Shown one piece after another: positions 46,201 through 56,509 of a stretch of DNA of 64,000 bases (positions are counted from its first letter, which is position 1; every line of letters begins with the position of its first letter). The notes below the pieces were generated by a model. It saw nothing but the letters and a program-made list of their open reading frames with translations. It did not search any database and had not been told where the DNA came from. The stretch comes from Toxoplasma gondii ME49 (lineage: Eukaryota > Apicomplexa > Conoidasida > Eucoccidiorida > Sarcocystidae), in the NCBI RefSeq assembly GCF_000006565.2, contig NC_031480.1, positions 2,639,529 through 2,703,528 of the forward strand, in the 5' to 3' direction. The position numbers and the translations under genes were made by a program.

Positions 46201-46891
46201 GCTCGGCCTCAGCAAGTTCTGTCACTCTTCTTCTTTCGGAACTCTCGAGGTCGCGTCTGCCGTCGACATCTCCCTGGGTTCTCGTGGACGCCGGGAGTTT
46301 GGATTCTGCCGCGTCAATCGAACTCAGAAGCGACTCTCCTTGCAGGCTTCCTCCAGGCGTTCCACTGCATGTACATCGACACCGCGAAAAGGGAGGAGGC
46401 GGCCTGTCTGCGCGGTGTCGCGCGTCAGGCACTGTGACTGCTGGGGGAGAATGTGGCGGCTCCCTTTCGCCTTCAGTGTGTAGAGAGGGTGAAGAAAAAA
46501 AAACTCTAGAAACTGAGAGAAGCGCAGGGTCGCCGGACGCATCCCCGACCAGCAGCGCGGCTTCAGAGTCTCTCGCCTTCCCCACGAGAGACTCGGCCTC
46601 GCCGCGCGGAAAAAAGGAGCTCGCTCCCGCGGAGAAGCCTGGCGCAGACGGCGAAGAAGGGGAACAAAGCAGACAACGACGAATACCTTTGCAGCCACAA
46701 CGAGGCGCAACAGACGACTCAGAAGGGGAAGAGTGATGGGGAGAACAGAAAGAGGAAACGGAAGAAGAAGAAGAAAACGAGGGAGAAGGAGAAGAGGAAG
46801 AAGAGGCAGCGTAGAGACAAGGGTGCGCGGGATCGATTCGTTGCTGTGTTGGCGGGCGCTGTTGAGCGCCTTGCGAGTTGTGAAGTGCCAT
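43232..46891 (-). CDS. ALKBH4: ALKBH4-type 2-oxoglutarate/Fe(II) dioxygenase, greatly enlarged; two exons
   Basis: AlkB-family dioxygenase; animal ALKBH4 is reported to demethylate actin and to act on nucleic-acid methyl groups. Exons 46891-43957 and 43398-43232 give 1033 residues against about 300 in humans. The start has an AAAATGGC context. The N-terminal zinc-type motif CGCKGIRRCLLC (Cys 65, 67, 73, 76) is almost identical to human ALKBH4. The core has LSQSGRRKIDFGPQVNFKKK, the iron ligands His804-x-Asp806 in EEHFDDFWLWG, the distal His953 in WTHAVRSHH, and the RRVAVTLREL segment. Splicing joins EFLPG to GENEEVGQKLLSLSAFFNG, again matching the human C-terminus. The extra length is Ser/Glu/Arg-rich inserts at about 80-580 and within the core. 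The 558-base intron is a multiple of three with no in-frame stop, so an unspliced product would read through. It diverges from the RING gene. Confidence 0.96.
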   Translation of the reverse strand: MALHNSQGAQQRPPTQQRIDPAHPCLYAASSSSSPSPSFSSSSSVSSFCSPHHSSPSESSVAPRCGCKGIRRCLLCSPSSPSAPGFSAGASSFFPRGEAESLVGKARDSEAALLVGDASGDPALLSVSRVFFSSPSLHTEGEREPPHSPPAVTVPDARHRADRPPPPFSRCRCTCSGTPGGSLQGESLLSSIDAAESKLPASTRTQGDVDGRRDLESSERRRVTELAEAEQRGERSQTGERERKREAKASQAGEAKPFRAAHSTEVKKTDQSRLHSERDYLSLYLLWCPQCRELHRQVREPEELDVLEEEERGDEEKKSGDKRETEKSGERREEAKEDAAATDEFRRLGGEEARGEEGREAPQAETCCFLRTGVCERIEEPNGNRRHSQEFSNGEAFARKDRQASSAASLSHPILTTKDIARAVARLLQVRAPTEGAWAAAGSCEGERKAGRGEGRRSDGDSKTPREDARVGDREEGDRGETGGEAETEESSPHRGRGWRDEVELQALEPATTRRDRALRAPVPPVSEGKPGLSSDLEEALLPLLGLSEAHSDTEACEEGGEKREAEVVMRKRDSSQFAMRRRDGLVESPFGVYLLPDALERQEEAAILAWADGNMETGAQSREATHKPQPRGDTREYGGDAKTEPRAGLWVLSQSGRRKIDFGPQVNFKKKRLKPGRFNGFPPFAKALLSQPENASSAPPSCSDSFLPSPADPSSPTVSSPPSVSSSSGVSSSPDAFSPRVACITESPRGAASDVRTSGGTGKRGVDRLTPPAFRAELLANFQPVELCLLEYVPDRGSHIEEHFDDFWLWGPRLVTFNLASSTILSFVSPVFCVSRELFEVARAQRLFRSHQSPLSPSPVFSSEAPETPPLSPASSCSPSLSSKAVSSSAVASSSGSSSASCSSAAPSDSCSLPSPGLASGEFGRVRVEIRVLLPRRSLVVFEGHCRYTWTHAVRSHHIFSRRVAVTLRELAPEFLPGETESQTHPRTLEKQTPEELEAESRMTWYRTRRKNSCSEGAGKKPIPSLFPRSPSFEQPVKRGLPSRENLTTRMPLVTFCPLLCSADARRCRQRDRQHTFSQRVSVDGSKKTSSGLSTVLCTCLSTCLHFGVYISMCVYLPISLFINLCLCIYVYIFLHMYRYICVSLNARVFLWKAECVCWFCIAGGENEEVGQKLLSLSAFFNGSPVNAREEARKAEELASRKTDTEETAWKRPPLVSA
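44614..44631. repeat. 18-base perfect palindrome centred on TGTACGTACA
   Basis: CGGATGTACGTACATCCG reads the same on both strands. It lies within a low-complexity insert of the ALKBH4 coding exon and resembles the GGTGTA..TACACC words elsewhere in the window. Confidence 0.8.
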
Positions 46892-49248
46892 TTTCTTTCA
46901 GGAGGACTATAGGCGTGGAGTTTCGAGAGAAGGAAGAGACTTCTGCGTCTGGGGCGAGGAGCCCGAAACGCTAAGACATCCCTTCCACTTTCTTTGAGTT
47001 TATTCCGACAGTTTTGAGGCCCACAACGCGGTGCTGTGCAGGCACATGCAAAACGGAACGACGCCGACGCGCGAAGGGCGCTTGGCGAGGACCTTTCGTC
47101 GTCTTTCCTCTTCTCTCTTTCTTCTCTCTTTCTTCTCTCTTTCTTCTCTCTTTCTTCTCGCTCTTCTTTGTCTTCTCTGCTGCTGGTGTCTAGACACTCG
47201 GCGGGGCCTTTTCCGTCTGTTTCTTCAGTCTGCATGTGTGCGACGCCTTCGCGATTTGGAAAGGCTCGCGGAACTCTGCGCGGGCGCGCATGCCCTCCCT
47301 CCCCAACTCAACATCTCTCTCGTGTCTCCCTTTGCTTCTTCTCTCCGTCTCCCGCTCTTCTTCCTTTCTCCCCGTTTTCTTCTCCCGCCCTCTCCCTTCT
47401 CCCCGGCTTTCTCTTCTCTCTGTCATCTCTGTTTGCTTCTTTCTTCCTGCTTTGTCTCTCGCGGTTGTCTTTCTGTTCTGCTCTTTTTCGGGTGTCTTCG
47501 CGCCGCTCTCGAACGGCACGCGACGAGTCTCTTCCCCAGCCGACCGCGCGGTGCCAGCCAGGACCGTCTCTCTCGCGGCGGGCGCGCTAGCGCAGCTGCG
47601 GCGCCGCGCGGCATTGCGAGTCCGCAGGAATCCGACGCAGAGAGACGGGATTCTGCAGACACCAGGCCGTTCGGGGACTTATGTGATTTCTCGCCTCAAG
47701 TTTCTCGGTCCAAAGAGCGACTCGTGTATGAGCCAACCTGCGCCGGCGAAAAGGCTTCTTTCGGCGTCTCCGCAGGTCCCGGTCGCGGTTCCCTTAAAGG
47801 CGGCACCAGCTCTGGGGGAGGGTCGCGCTCCAGTGTTGTACCGACACCCGGCCAGGTTTCTGCATGCGCGGCGAGCGCGGCGGATTTCTCGCGTTTCCGT
47901 TTTTTTTACATTTCTCAGCGGAGTCTCGCGGGTGTCTAGCAGAGAGCCACACGTTGGGTTGCTGGCTCGCGACGCTCGCGACCAGACGGCGAAGGCGACG
48001 CCACCTGGAGAGCCGTGCAGAGTCCTCCGGACTTCGAGAAGGCGGCCTGGCTTTCGAGAGAGAGAATCCAGAAAAAAATGCAGAATGCACGCGCCGGATG
48101 GGTCTGACCCCTCGCGGGCAGGCCGCAGAGCACGGCTGAAACGCAGTCGGAGACGCGGCAGCGCCCTCCAACGCTGGCTGGCAGAGGAGACAGAGACAGG
48201 GAGAAGCAGAGCAAGCAGTCGGCAGCGGAGGGTGAACCGTAAGAGGTGCGAGAGATGGGGAGAAAGTGACAGAGACATAGCAACAGATGCAGAGGGGGGG
48301 AGAGAAGGACCGATAGGCAGCGACAGGGAGACAGGGGGAGACGCAGAGAGGGAGATGTAGACGGAGAGAGAGACCGAGAGGTAGACAGCGAGGAGAGTAA
48401 GAGAAAGAGACAGACGTAGGGATGGATACAGAAAAAGAGGCAGACAATGAGATCAAGACAGGAAGACAGAGACCGAGGCAAGGAGAGAGATCAACAGGTT
48501 GATCGCTAGAGGAGAGTGGGGATATGTGGAGGTGAATTCGAGGGGATGAATGTTTATGGAGACAGACAGATGGACAGCGGCGTCCACTTCGTGTAAGAGT
48601 GACACTCAGAGAAGGCTCCCAGAGACGCTGTATCACAGAAAATCGCGTCTTCCGAATGTACTGCGCCGCCTCCATGGAAGCTCTCTTCAGAAAAAGTTTC
48701 GTGCGTTTCTCCGTATCGCTACGTACAGAGAGGCGGCCATCGTGAGCTCCTGCCTCTGCTGTGTGTCTTCTCTTTTTTCGCAGCGAAAACGGCGGGAGAG
48801 CAGCCTGAGAGACCAGGAACCGTCGTCTCTCCGGTCGCTGCTTCCCCGTCACCTTTCCCGGTAGTGTATCTCTCGCCAGACAAAGGAAGAAACGGATCAG
48901 AGAGAGAGCGACAGAGAGACGGATACTCGTGGTTGCATCCGTCTTGTGATGGTTTTGGTCCGTTCATGCATGTCCGCTGTGTCTCGACTTGCGAAGTTAT
49001 TTGTGCCGTCCTCACGGCTCCGATGCGCTCTCCTGAAGTGAGTTCCCTTCCTTCTGCCTGCCTGGGTGTGCGTCGCGGATAGCACGGACTACATTTTCTT
49101 TTTTCCTCCTCTCTCCGTTCCGACCTCCGCCGAGACGCCTGTGGCCGACAGAGGCGCGGCGTTTCTCTGCTGTCTGTTTTTCTCTCGTGGAACCGCTTGC
49201 GTCGGGTGGTGCTTTTTTTCGAGAGAAACCCGGAAAACTTCAGCAGAG
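46892..49248. promoter_or_regulatory. Divergent intergenic region between ALKBH4 (-) and RING ligase (+)
   Basis: Two promoters are expected here. Four tandem copies of the 11-base unit TTCTCTCTTTC lie at 47111-47154, and the stretch 48260-48540 is purine-rich on the plus strand. Frames of 302-374 codons (plus, 47031-48360) and 352 codons (minus, 48852-47794) overlap antiparallel and show no family signal. An untranslated or additional 5' exon of the RING gene could lie here, for example after the acceptor near 48781, but I cannot support one. Confidence 0.4.
47111..47154. repeat. Four tandem copies of an 11-base pyrimidine unit
   Basis: TTCTCTCTTTC repeated four times without mismatch, in a pyrimidine-rich 5' region. 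It could be a leader or an unstable tract. Confidence 0.85.
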
Positions 49249-52200
49249 ATGGAGGAGACCAGAATTCCACCGCACTGGGGGCTCCTCCCGCCAACCTGCC
49301 GGTGCCAGCAGGCCCCGCTGCTCGCCGACCCTCTCGGAGAGGTCGGAATGAACGACACCGAAGAAGAGGACGAAGGGAGTCCTTCCCCTTCTTCCGCTTC
49401 CTTCTCATCTTCTTCCCCTTCTTCCTCCACTCCGTCTTCTCCCTCCTCTTCATCTTCTTCATCTTCCTCTTCTTCCTCTTCTTCAGTGGGTATTCTAAGG
49501 ACCCCTCTTGTGTCTCCTGTGTTGTGTTCTTCCTGTGGTTCGACTCTGTCTTCGAGGGAAATTTGTTCCTCGGCCAAGCCGGAACGGGGGGAAACTGTCC
49601 AGGATGCTGCAGCCTGTCTTGTCTTCGAAGAGAGGTATGAGGACGATTCTTCCTCGATAGCTGACGCGGGTGTTTCTTCGGCTTCTCGTGAGTGCACGAT
49701 GGTCGTCGTGGAAGGTGAGCAGTCGCGAGAAGGCGACAGCGTTGCCGTGAGAGACGCAGCGAGTGAGGCAGAGGCTCCGCCCGCGGACTTGCCCTTCGAG
49801 TGTCGAGACAGTCGAGCAGCGGAGCCCGACGCGGAGAACTCGGGACGCCCGCGGCTCTCTTCGCTCTTCTCCTTCCTGTTCTCGGCGTCTCTTCTCGAAC
49901 CCTCAGCGACGCGGCCGGAGGCCTCTTCTTCTCTCGTGTCTTCGCGAGGAGCTGGGGAGTCGAGGAGTTCACTTTCACTTTCTCCCGGCCTTCCGGTGCC
50001 TCCGCATTTCCGTCTGTCGAGTCTAGTGGCTTCTCCGCGGCACTCCTTTGTCGCTTCCAGCTTGTCCACCGCTTCTGCCTCTTCTGTGGCCATCGCGGAA
50101 GCGTCTCCAGACTTCCTCGCAGACCCGCAGCCCCCGCCGTCTGCTCTTCTCCCTTCTCTGTCCTCAATTGAGGCTTTCCCTGATGCGGCGCCCGCGACGC
50201 CTCTGCCCGTGCGAAACAGAGACGCGGGCGGCGCGGGACCTGGTGTACATACACCGGAGGCGCGGCGTGTCCCCCGAAGTCCAGAAGGGCCCCGCGTCTT
50301 CCCGCGGCTCCCGAGCTGGGGTGTACATACACCTGGGCGCGGCTGGCTCGGCGGAACAAGCCGCGCGCAGGCAGGGGAGGGGGGAGAAGGGGACTTCGAA
50401 GACTCGACTCGAGGAGAAGCATCCTTTATCGAGCGGGGGACGGCAGGCGAGGGAGACGCTTCCGAAAGAAGCAGCCCAGACCGTGGGAGAGAGGACGGCC
50501 GCGGCTCTCCGAGGAGGGAAGACAGGGAGTGGGTCGGACGCTCGACCTCCTTTCAGAACCTGGTGGCTGCGGAGTTGGAGGCGCGCGCAGACGACGCAGA
50601 GCGGCCGCGATGCCGCCTCAACCTTGCATGCCTCGCATGGAAACTCCACGCGTGTCGCCCGAACGGGACTTCTCTGTTCTTCTTCATCCTCTTCCTCTCA
50701 GCGGTCTGCTTTCCTCTCGTCGTCGCGGCGCGCGTTCTCTTTCCGCCGCCGAGCGTCCCGGACTACGCCATCGCGATCATTCCCTTTTTTTGCTTCCATG
50801 TCGACGCGAGTCTCAGCGACGCAGGCGTCACTCAGCTGCGTCTCCCCCTCATGGGCCTCCACCTCATCCCCCTCCTCGTCATGATTGGCTCCGCCGTCGG
50901 GGTACGTCGAGAAGAAGTTGGCGAAGTTCATTTACTTCCGGTCGATCACGGTCTAGACGTGGTAGACGGACTCATGCTTGACTTCCGTCAGTCGCAGTGA
51001 ACATCTAATCTTGGGCCCCGATGCAGCCTATGCAGTTCATCCTTTCGTAGGAATCTTTCGAGTTCCCGAGGTTTCCATTGTATGGTGCTCATCCACTGAA
51101 ACGCGGTAACTTCGAGTGTCAAAAGAAAACGCGTCTCAGCTCCTCGCATGGCCGCCAGTGCCACCGCGCTGGGAGTCCGAGACACAGAGGCGACCGGCTT
51201 CAACAGAATGGAGGGGTCGGACGGCGCGCGAAATGAGAGGAGGAAAGAGGAAAGAGGCGAGAAGAAAAGAGGGAAAAGAAAGAGAGGGCGAAGACGAAAG
51301 AGGCGAAAAGAGGAAGGAATCGAGAGGCGTCGCAAGTGGTGAAAAGGACGAGAGGAAAGACAGGGAGGAGACGAAAGGGTGGAACACCAGAAGGGAGGAG
51401 AAAAACAGGAAAAAGAAGAAGAATCTGTCAGGCGTACTCGGATCTCTTGTGATCAAAGAGAAAGAGGTGCGTTGAGAGAAGCTGAGGAAGCCGCATGAGG
51501 AAAACCCACAGAACGCATGTTTCTCTATAGAGGCCATATCCTTTTGTCGCATGCAGTTCTGCGAATGGATTTTCTTTCAGGCGACCTGGGTTTGCCATCT
51601 CGCCTGCGTTCCTTTCTTCCTCATCGTCCTTTATCGGTGGCCACGCTCCGGCTGTCTCGTTTTTGTCGTCCTTCAACTTCACTTGGAGCTCGTTCTGATC
51701 AGCTGCGATATCTGCCGGATTCCCGGTCAAGGTGAGCCTGTTTTGCCTCTCTGGCCAGTTTCCATGTGTGTGGATGTGTCTTCTATAGTAAAGATATGTT
51801 CGTCGATAGTTTAAATCTCTTTCAGGTTTAAGCTTCTCTCTTTCTTCGCCTCTTTCTTCTGCTGAGTCACGTTGTTCTGTGCAGTCTCTGCTTTCTCCTG
51901 GTGCCAAAGGTTCGGCAGACGCCTGCCCTTCTGAGGAGATCCAGACCGGCTCACTTCTCTGAAAAGTCGATGCTTTTCTCTCTCCTTCTCGCCTTGCCCC
52001 CCTCCCGCGCGGTTTCCGGCTTCCTCTCTGTTCGAGATGTGACTCTGAAACGTTCTCTTTGTTCTTGCCTCTTCCCCTCTTCGCCTCCCTACTTCCCTCG
52101 GTCCTCCGGTGTCTAGGCAGCGACCGAGTCCGATTTCAGGCCCCAGTGAACCAGTGTCGCCGCTCGCTCCTCGCTTCTCTTTTGCTTCTTTCTCAGGGAG

Positions 52201-54449
52201 TCAAGGCTGGGTGTTGGGCGTGGTGGTGGCATTGGTGGTGACGGTGGTTCCGTGGATTTTCTTTTTGACGGCGAATTCGCAGCTGCCAGAGTGTCCGGCT
52301 TCCGCGTCGTGTCTCTTCCCGTCCGCGAGCTCCGTCCTGCTCTTTTGTACGTGTCTCCTCTGGTGCCTGGCGAACGCGTTGCTCGTCGCGAATCTCTTGT
52401 CGCTGTTCCTGAATCAAGCGGCAGAGGCCGCGCCGGTCGTTCGCGAGAAAGAAGCCTCGCTGCTGAGGAGAGCTGTCGCGGGTTCCCAGATGCGCCGAGA
52501 ACGCACAACCGTCTCGGACGTCTCTGCTGCTTTCTTCCTCGGCGTCTCCCGCAGCGCCTGGATGCGCGCCGCGGCATGCTTCACCGCCGCCGGCCTCGGC
52601 CTCTCCGTCTTCCTCTTCGTATACGTCTTCAGAGACAGTCTCCTCCCGCGGCCGACTCGTCGCATGCAGCGCTCGCGGAGTTTGTCGGTGACGAGTGCGG
52701 TGTACGCGGACCGGCTGAGGTCCGTCAGCGATGGCTTGGAACGTGACTCGGAGAGCGGCGAGAGCGACGGCGACCCCCAGGCTCCCGCCAGAGCATTCAG
52801 TCAACTCAGCGACCTCCGCAGAGACTTCCTCCGAACCGGCTCTGCGGAGAGTCACGGAGACCGACTCGCGCTCTACGTCAGAAGCTTCGACCTCGGCAGA
52901 GGAGACAACGGTCGAGGAAGTGTAGACAGAAGGGGAAGTGGGGCGAGAAGAGGAAGTCTGGAGACAGAAGACGACTGGAGACAAAGAGCCGTCCAGGCCG
53001 CGGAGATTCAAAGAAAGCTGAAAACGCATGTAGGTGTGGGGGAGAGAGGGGGGAAGTGACAAACACAGATCGTATTCGTCTCAGGGAACAAGCGAAACGA
53101 CCGATATAGAGGCGGAGACGAGAAAAAGCCACCATATCCGCGGTGCCGAGCGGGCATTCAACAGAGATCGTCGCTACACTACACAGTGTACTTGCCGCAT
53201 TGTAGGCAGATGCGGTCTCTTCCTTCCAGTGGGCCGCAGAAAACTAGAAGGCCGCGTATGTGTGTGGGGAACTCGGGAAAGAAACATGCTTGGTGTGGTG
53301 CCAGCCTACATGTCCAGATATTGCACAGCACCCGGGCCGGGAACGAACAAACGATTTTGACGAAGGCGACAGAGACACCGGAGAAAGACACAAGCGAGAG
53401 AAAAGGAAGACACGCGAGGGGACAGAGCTTGCAGGTCCAGGATGATGGGGCGAAGAGAGAGAGGCGATCGAAGCGGGTTTAGAGAGATACAAGAGAGAGA
53501 AGAAACAGGTAAAAGAGAAAGAGAAAGAGAAAAAAGGGAGCGGGGAGAGCAAAGGGGGAACAGGGGGAGAAAAACGAGGAAGAAGAGAAAATAGAGAGAC
53601 GAGAAGAAAGCAAAGGATCAATCTGCGTCGTCACAAGGTGATCGGTCGTGGGGACGTCGAATGTCGCCTGAAAGAGAGTGCGTAGCGTGGCGGCGGGTCG
53701 ATGTAGTTTTTCTGCCTCGGCTGCGAGTGCAGAGAGAAACAAAGATCGAACCGACTCCGAGAGATAGAGAGGTTCAGTGATTGCATGCGCCAAAGGTAGA
53801 AAGGCTTCTTTCAGGTGGTTTCTTCTCGGATCTGTGGCGAGTAACTCGTTTACAAAAACATGTGGACGCAGTTACGAAGCGACCCGCCTGCAACACCATT
53901 CAGACAACTGGTGAAGCCAGACAGCCAGATACAGCCAGATACACACTGCAGAATGGGATGGTTTGACGCTGTGTGCCCACCGACGAACAACTGTGAGACC
54001 GTCGCGCTTTTTCCGGAATCAGGACGGTTGGCTGGGTTGGCCAGATATCTTCCAGATTTCCTCACCACGAGTGTCTTCGTCTGTGTTGTGCTTCTCCCTC
54101 GCAGCGTCTCCCTCTGACCGTGAACGCAAGGAGACACTTTCCCCCGCACTCCTGCGAGTTGGGGGTCTCCTCGGATGAGGTGGCGCATGCGGTTGCTGCT
54201 TCGGAAGCTGCGAGCGTCTCTGCAGGTGGAGCAGCGGAAGCTTCTGGAGTTGAAGCACCCGCCGCCGCCCTCTGCACCATCTGTCAAGACATCCTGCAGG
54301 GAGGTTCTTGGGTCAGCGAAGTGCCAGGCTGCTGTCACATTTTTCATGCTTCTTGTCTCCAGTCATGGCTTCTCCACAGAGGCACCTGCCCGAACTGCAA
54401 CGCGGACCTCGCGGTCTCTCTGCTCGGCGCGTCCGTCGAAGTTGCGTGA
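49249..54449 (+). CDS. Multi-pass membrane RING-H2 E3 ubiquitin ligase, four exons
   Basis: Predicted membrane-anchored ubiquitin ligase. Exons 49249-50901, 51581-51731, 52197-53029 and 54105-54449 give 993 residues; donors are GTACGT, GTGAGC and GTAGGT and phases close. The frame continues upstream of 49249 without an ATG. Residues 1-470 are acidic and Ser-rich, with a poly-Ser tract at about 43-83. Hydrophobic segments begin near residues 475, 531 and 555, then three or four more up to about 780, giving about six or seven membrane spans. A Ser/Arg/Glu-rich loop precedes the C-terminal RING-H2 finger with the C3H2C3 pattern Cys936, Cys939, Cys955, His957, His960, Cys963, Cys974, Cys977. The domain order (disordered, membrane block, C-terminal RING) fits organelle-membrane ligases. 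The 1.07-kb last intron may hide a further exon; without that splice the frame stops at 53059 and lacks the RING. Confidence 0.8.
50242..50255. promoter_or_regulatory. GGTGTACATACACC near-palindrome (copy 1)
   Basis: Six-base inverted arms around a two-base centre, within the RING ligase first exon. The same word recurs 78 bases downstream. Confidence 0.4.
50320..50333. promoter_or_regulatory. GGTGTACATACACC near-palindrome (copy 2)
   Basis: Identical 14-base word to copy 1, on the same strand and in the same reading frame, so both encode Gly-Val-His-Thr-Pro. Confidence 0.4.
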
Positions 54450-55459
54450 AAAACGCAAGTGAGAGGCTGGCGAGTGGTACCGAGGAGAAGGGGACTTCTT
54501 TCTCCCAGTCTGTCGTGATGGTTCGGAACTCGTTTTCCTGAGACTTTCTCTGCAGGTGTAGATGCCGCCCGCGCTGAAAGGTGCCGTTGAGCCTCACCTC
54601 TGTTGGTGGCAAGGGCCCTGAATGCCTGCCGTGTTCAACTGGATTACTCTGCGTCCAAGCGGCGTTCGGCCTTCGGACGAAAAAACGGAAGGAGACTCGC
54701 TGCCAGATGCAGCCGCCAGAGTGCAGGGCGACTGCGGTGCACACAGCCTTCCCGCTGCAGTGGTGAAGCCGGCGCAGCATGCGGCACGTAACTCGCTCGC
54801 GACGCCGAGGAGGCTCCGCCTCAAGGCGGAAGCCGCGCGGGAAGGCAGCTCGACGCCGCACGAGCGTAAAGAAGAGAGAGGAAGCGAAGAGATGCGCCAA
54901 GGCGTAAAAGGATTTCGAACACAGAAAGGTGTGGGAAGGAGTCGTGGAACAGGACGCCGAGGCTCGCGTTCTGGGTTGGTCCGTCAAACCCTGAGACTCG
55001 ATGCACGCGCGTCCACGAGTTTTCCGCTGTCCACGTGTACACTGTTCAGGTGAACATGCTTGTCGGGGTCGCCGTTCTCAGGAGACCGTCTCCAGGCCGG
55101 GCGACTCGTGTGTGTGATGTAAAATTTTGAACAGAGCTCGAGAAGAGCGATTTTGAAGAGTGGAAGCTTTAAAGAGCGAGAAATAAAGCAAAGAGTTTAA
55201 AGACAGGGAGAACTCGACTCAGTCGATGCTCTCCCATTTTTGTCACTTCAGGCCAAGCACCGTGTGAGTAGCGGGGCGGCCGTCTTGCAGGTGATTAGAG
55301 CTTACAGTGCGTTATCATTCTGTGTTTGAATTCGCGTCTTCGTGACTGGACTTGGCGTTTTCGCGAGGGCGGCTCTGACCACGCCCGCGCAGGAACTAGG
55401 AACCAAGAAAGGATGCGCGAAGAGGTTCGCGGCCGAGACTCATCAAAGAGATGCTGGGA

Positions 55460-55517
55460 TATATATATATATATATGTATATGCATATACGTGTATATGT
55501 ATATATATATATATAAA
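55460..55517. repeat. Paired TA microsatellites
   Basis: Two TA runs flank a GTATATGCATATAC-like centre, about 1 kb downstream of the RING ligase stop. Confidence 0.8.
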
Positions 55518-56495
55518 TATGCATGTATGTCTGCTGGTGTGTGAGGGTGTGATTGGACGGGAGGTTCAAGGAGGGTGTTTAGAGGTGAGGTGGAAGGAAT
55601 GGAGGAGGAAACTTTCTGTGCAGGACAGGAGGCAACTGAGGTGAGAAACCACAGGTCAGATCGTGAGACACGAGCGGGAAAGAGTGCGGAGCTTGTGATC
55701 CTCCGTCGAGTAAGCGACGCAGCTTCGTATTTGCTGTTGGAAATTCAAAAGCGTTCCGCCTCCACATGCGTTCGCATCAGTTCATCGTGTTGTTTGGGAT
55801 CGAGCCTTTGTCAGGGGATGCAGACCGCCCTCGTCTCTGCGGCCAAAAAGCGTTTGCTGTTCCACATTCATATTTTTTCCTCTATTCGTTTTCGGCTTTT
55901 TAAAGAGTGTCACAGAGGCCACAGCAGAGAGGTCTATTAGTGGAGAAGGTACTACCAATACCCAGAACAGCGAAACAAGCAACTTAAGTAGGCAGTCATT
56001 AGCAGTTTTTGTGGACATTCGAGCGCCACTGTTTTTAAGAATGCACTTCGTCTCAGAAAAGAGTTGCAGTCTCGTTTGCTGTTTCGAGAAACCTGGTTCG
56101 AAGGGACACACTGTTCGTAGACTAGCAGCCACTAACGGGGGCTGGTCGCTTTCCGTTTGTGGACTCTGTCAAGGGGAGATTCTGCGTTGTCGCTTTCGTG
56201 ACTGGTGCGTTGTCAGTGCATTTTGGGAACGATGTTTCCTTACTAACGAAGGCGTTTCCTCAGCGGCGCGCGGTGGGGGTCCCAGCGTCGGCAGTGTTCA
56301 TGAAAGTGGCGTCAGTGAATGCTTGAATCGCAGTGCTCCCCGCGGCAGTGCCACCGAACGCCTGTTGGCTCTGCGGTCGACGGAGACTTGAAGAGAGACA
56401 AGTGCATTATGCGTGCTCTTCTCCGGAGAATCACCGCCCAGAGTGGCTGCCCTGAACACAAAAGGGGTTGTGGACGGGCAGCTACAGTGACATCA

Positions 56496-56509
56496 GGTGT
56501 ATGTACACC
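56496..56509. promoter_or_regulatory. GGTGTATGTACACC near-palindrome (copy 3, opposite orientation)
   Basis: Exact reverse complement of the copies at 50242 and 50320, here in non-coding DNA. Confidence 0.4.

Noticed and set aside
47236..48360. 374-codon plus-strand frame between ALKBH4 and the RING gene
   Set aside because: Overlaps equally long minus frames, is Arg/Ser-biased and has no recognisable domain. Possible 5' exon sequence remains open but unsupported.
49089..50093. 334-codon acidic minus-strand frame
   Set aside because: A second mirror of the poly-Ser exon (Glu/Asp from reversed serine codons), with no motif.
48719..50422. 567-codon minus-strand frame
   Set aside because: Arg/Lys/Pro-rich mirror of the Ser/Glu-rich RING ligase exon 1, which continues into membrane segments on the plus strand.
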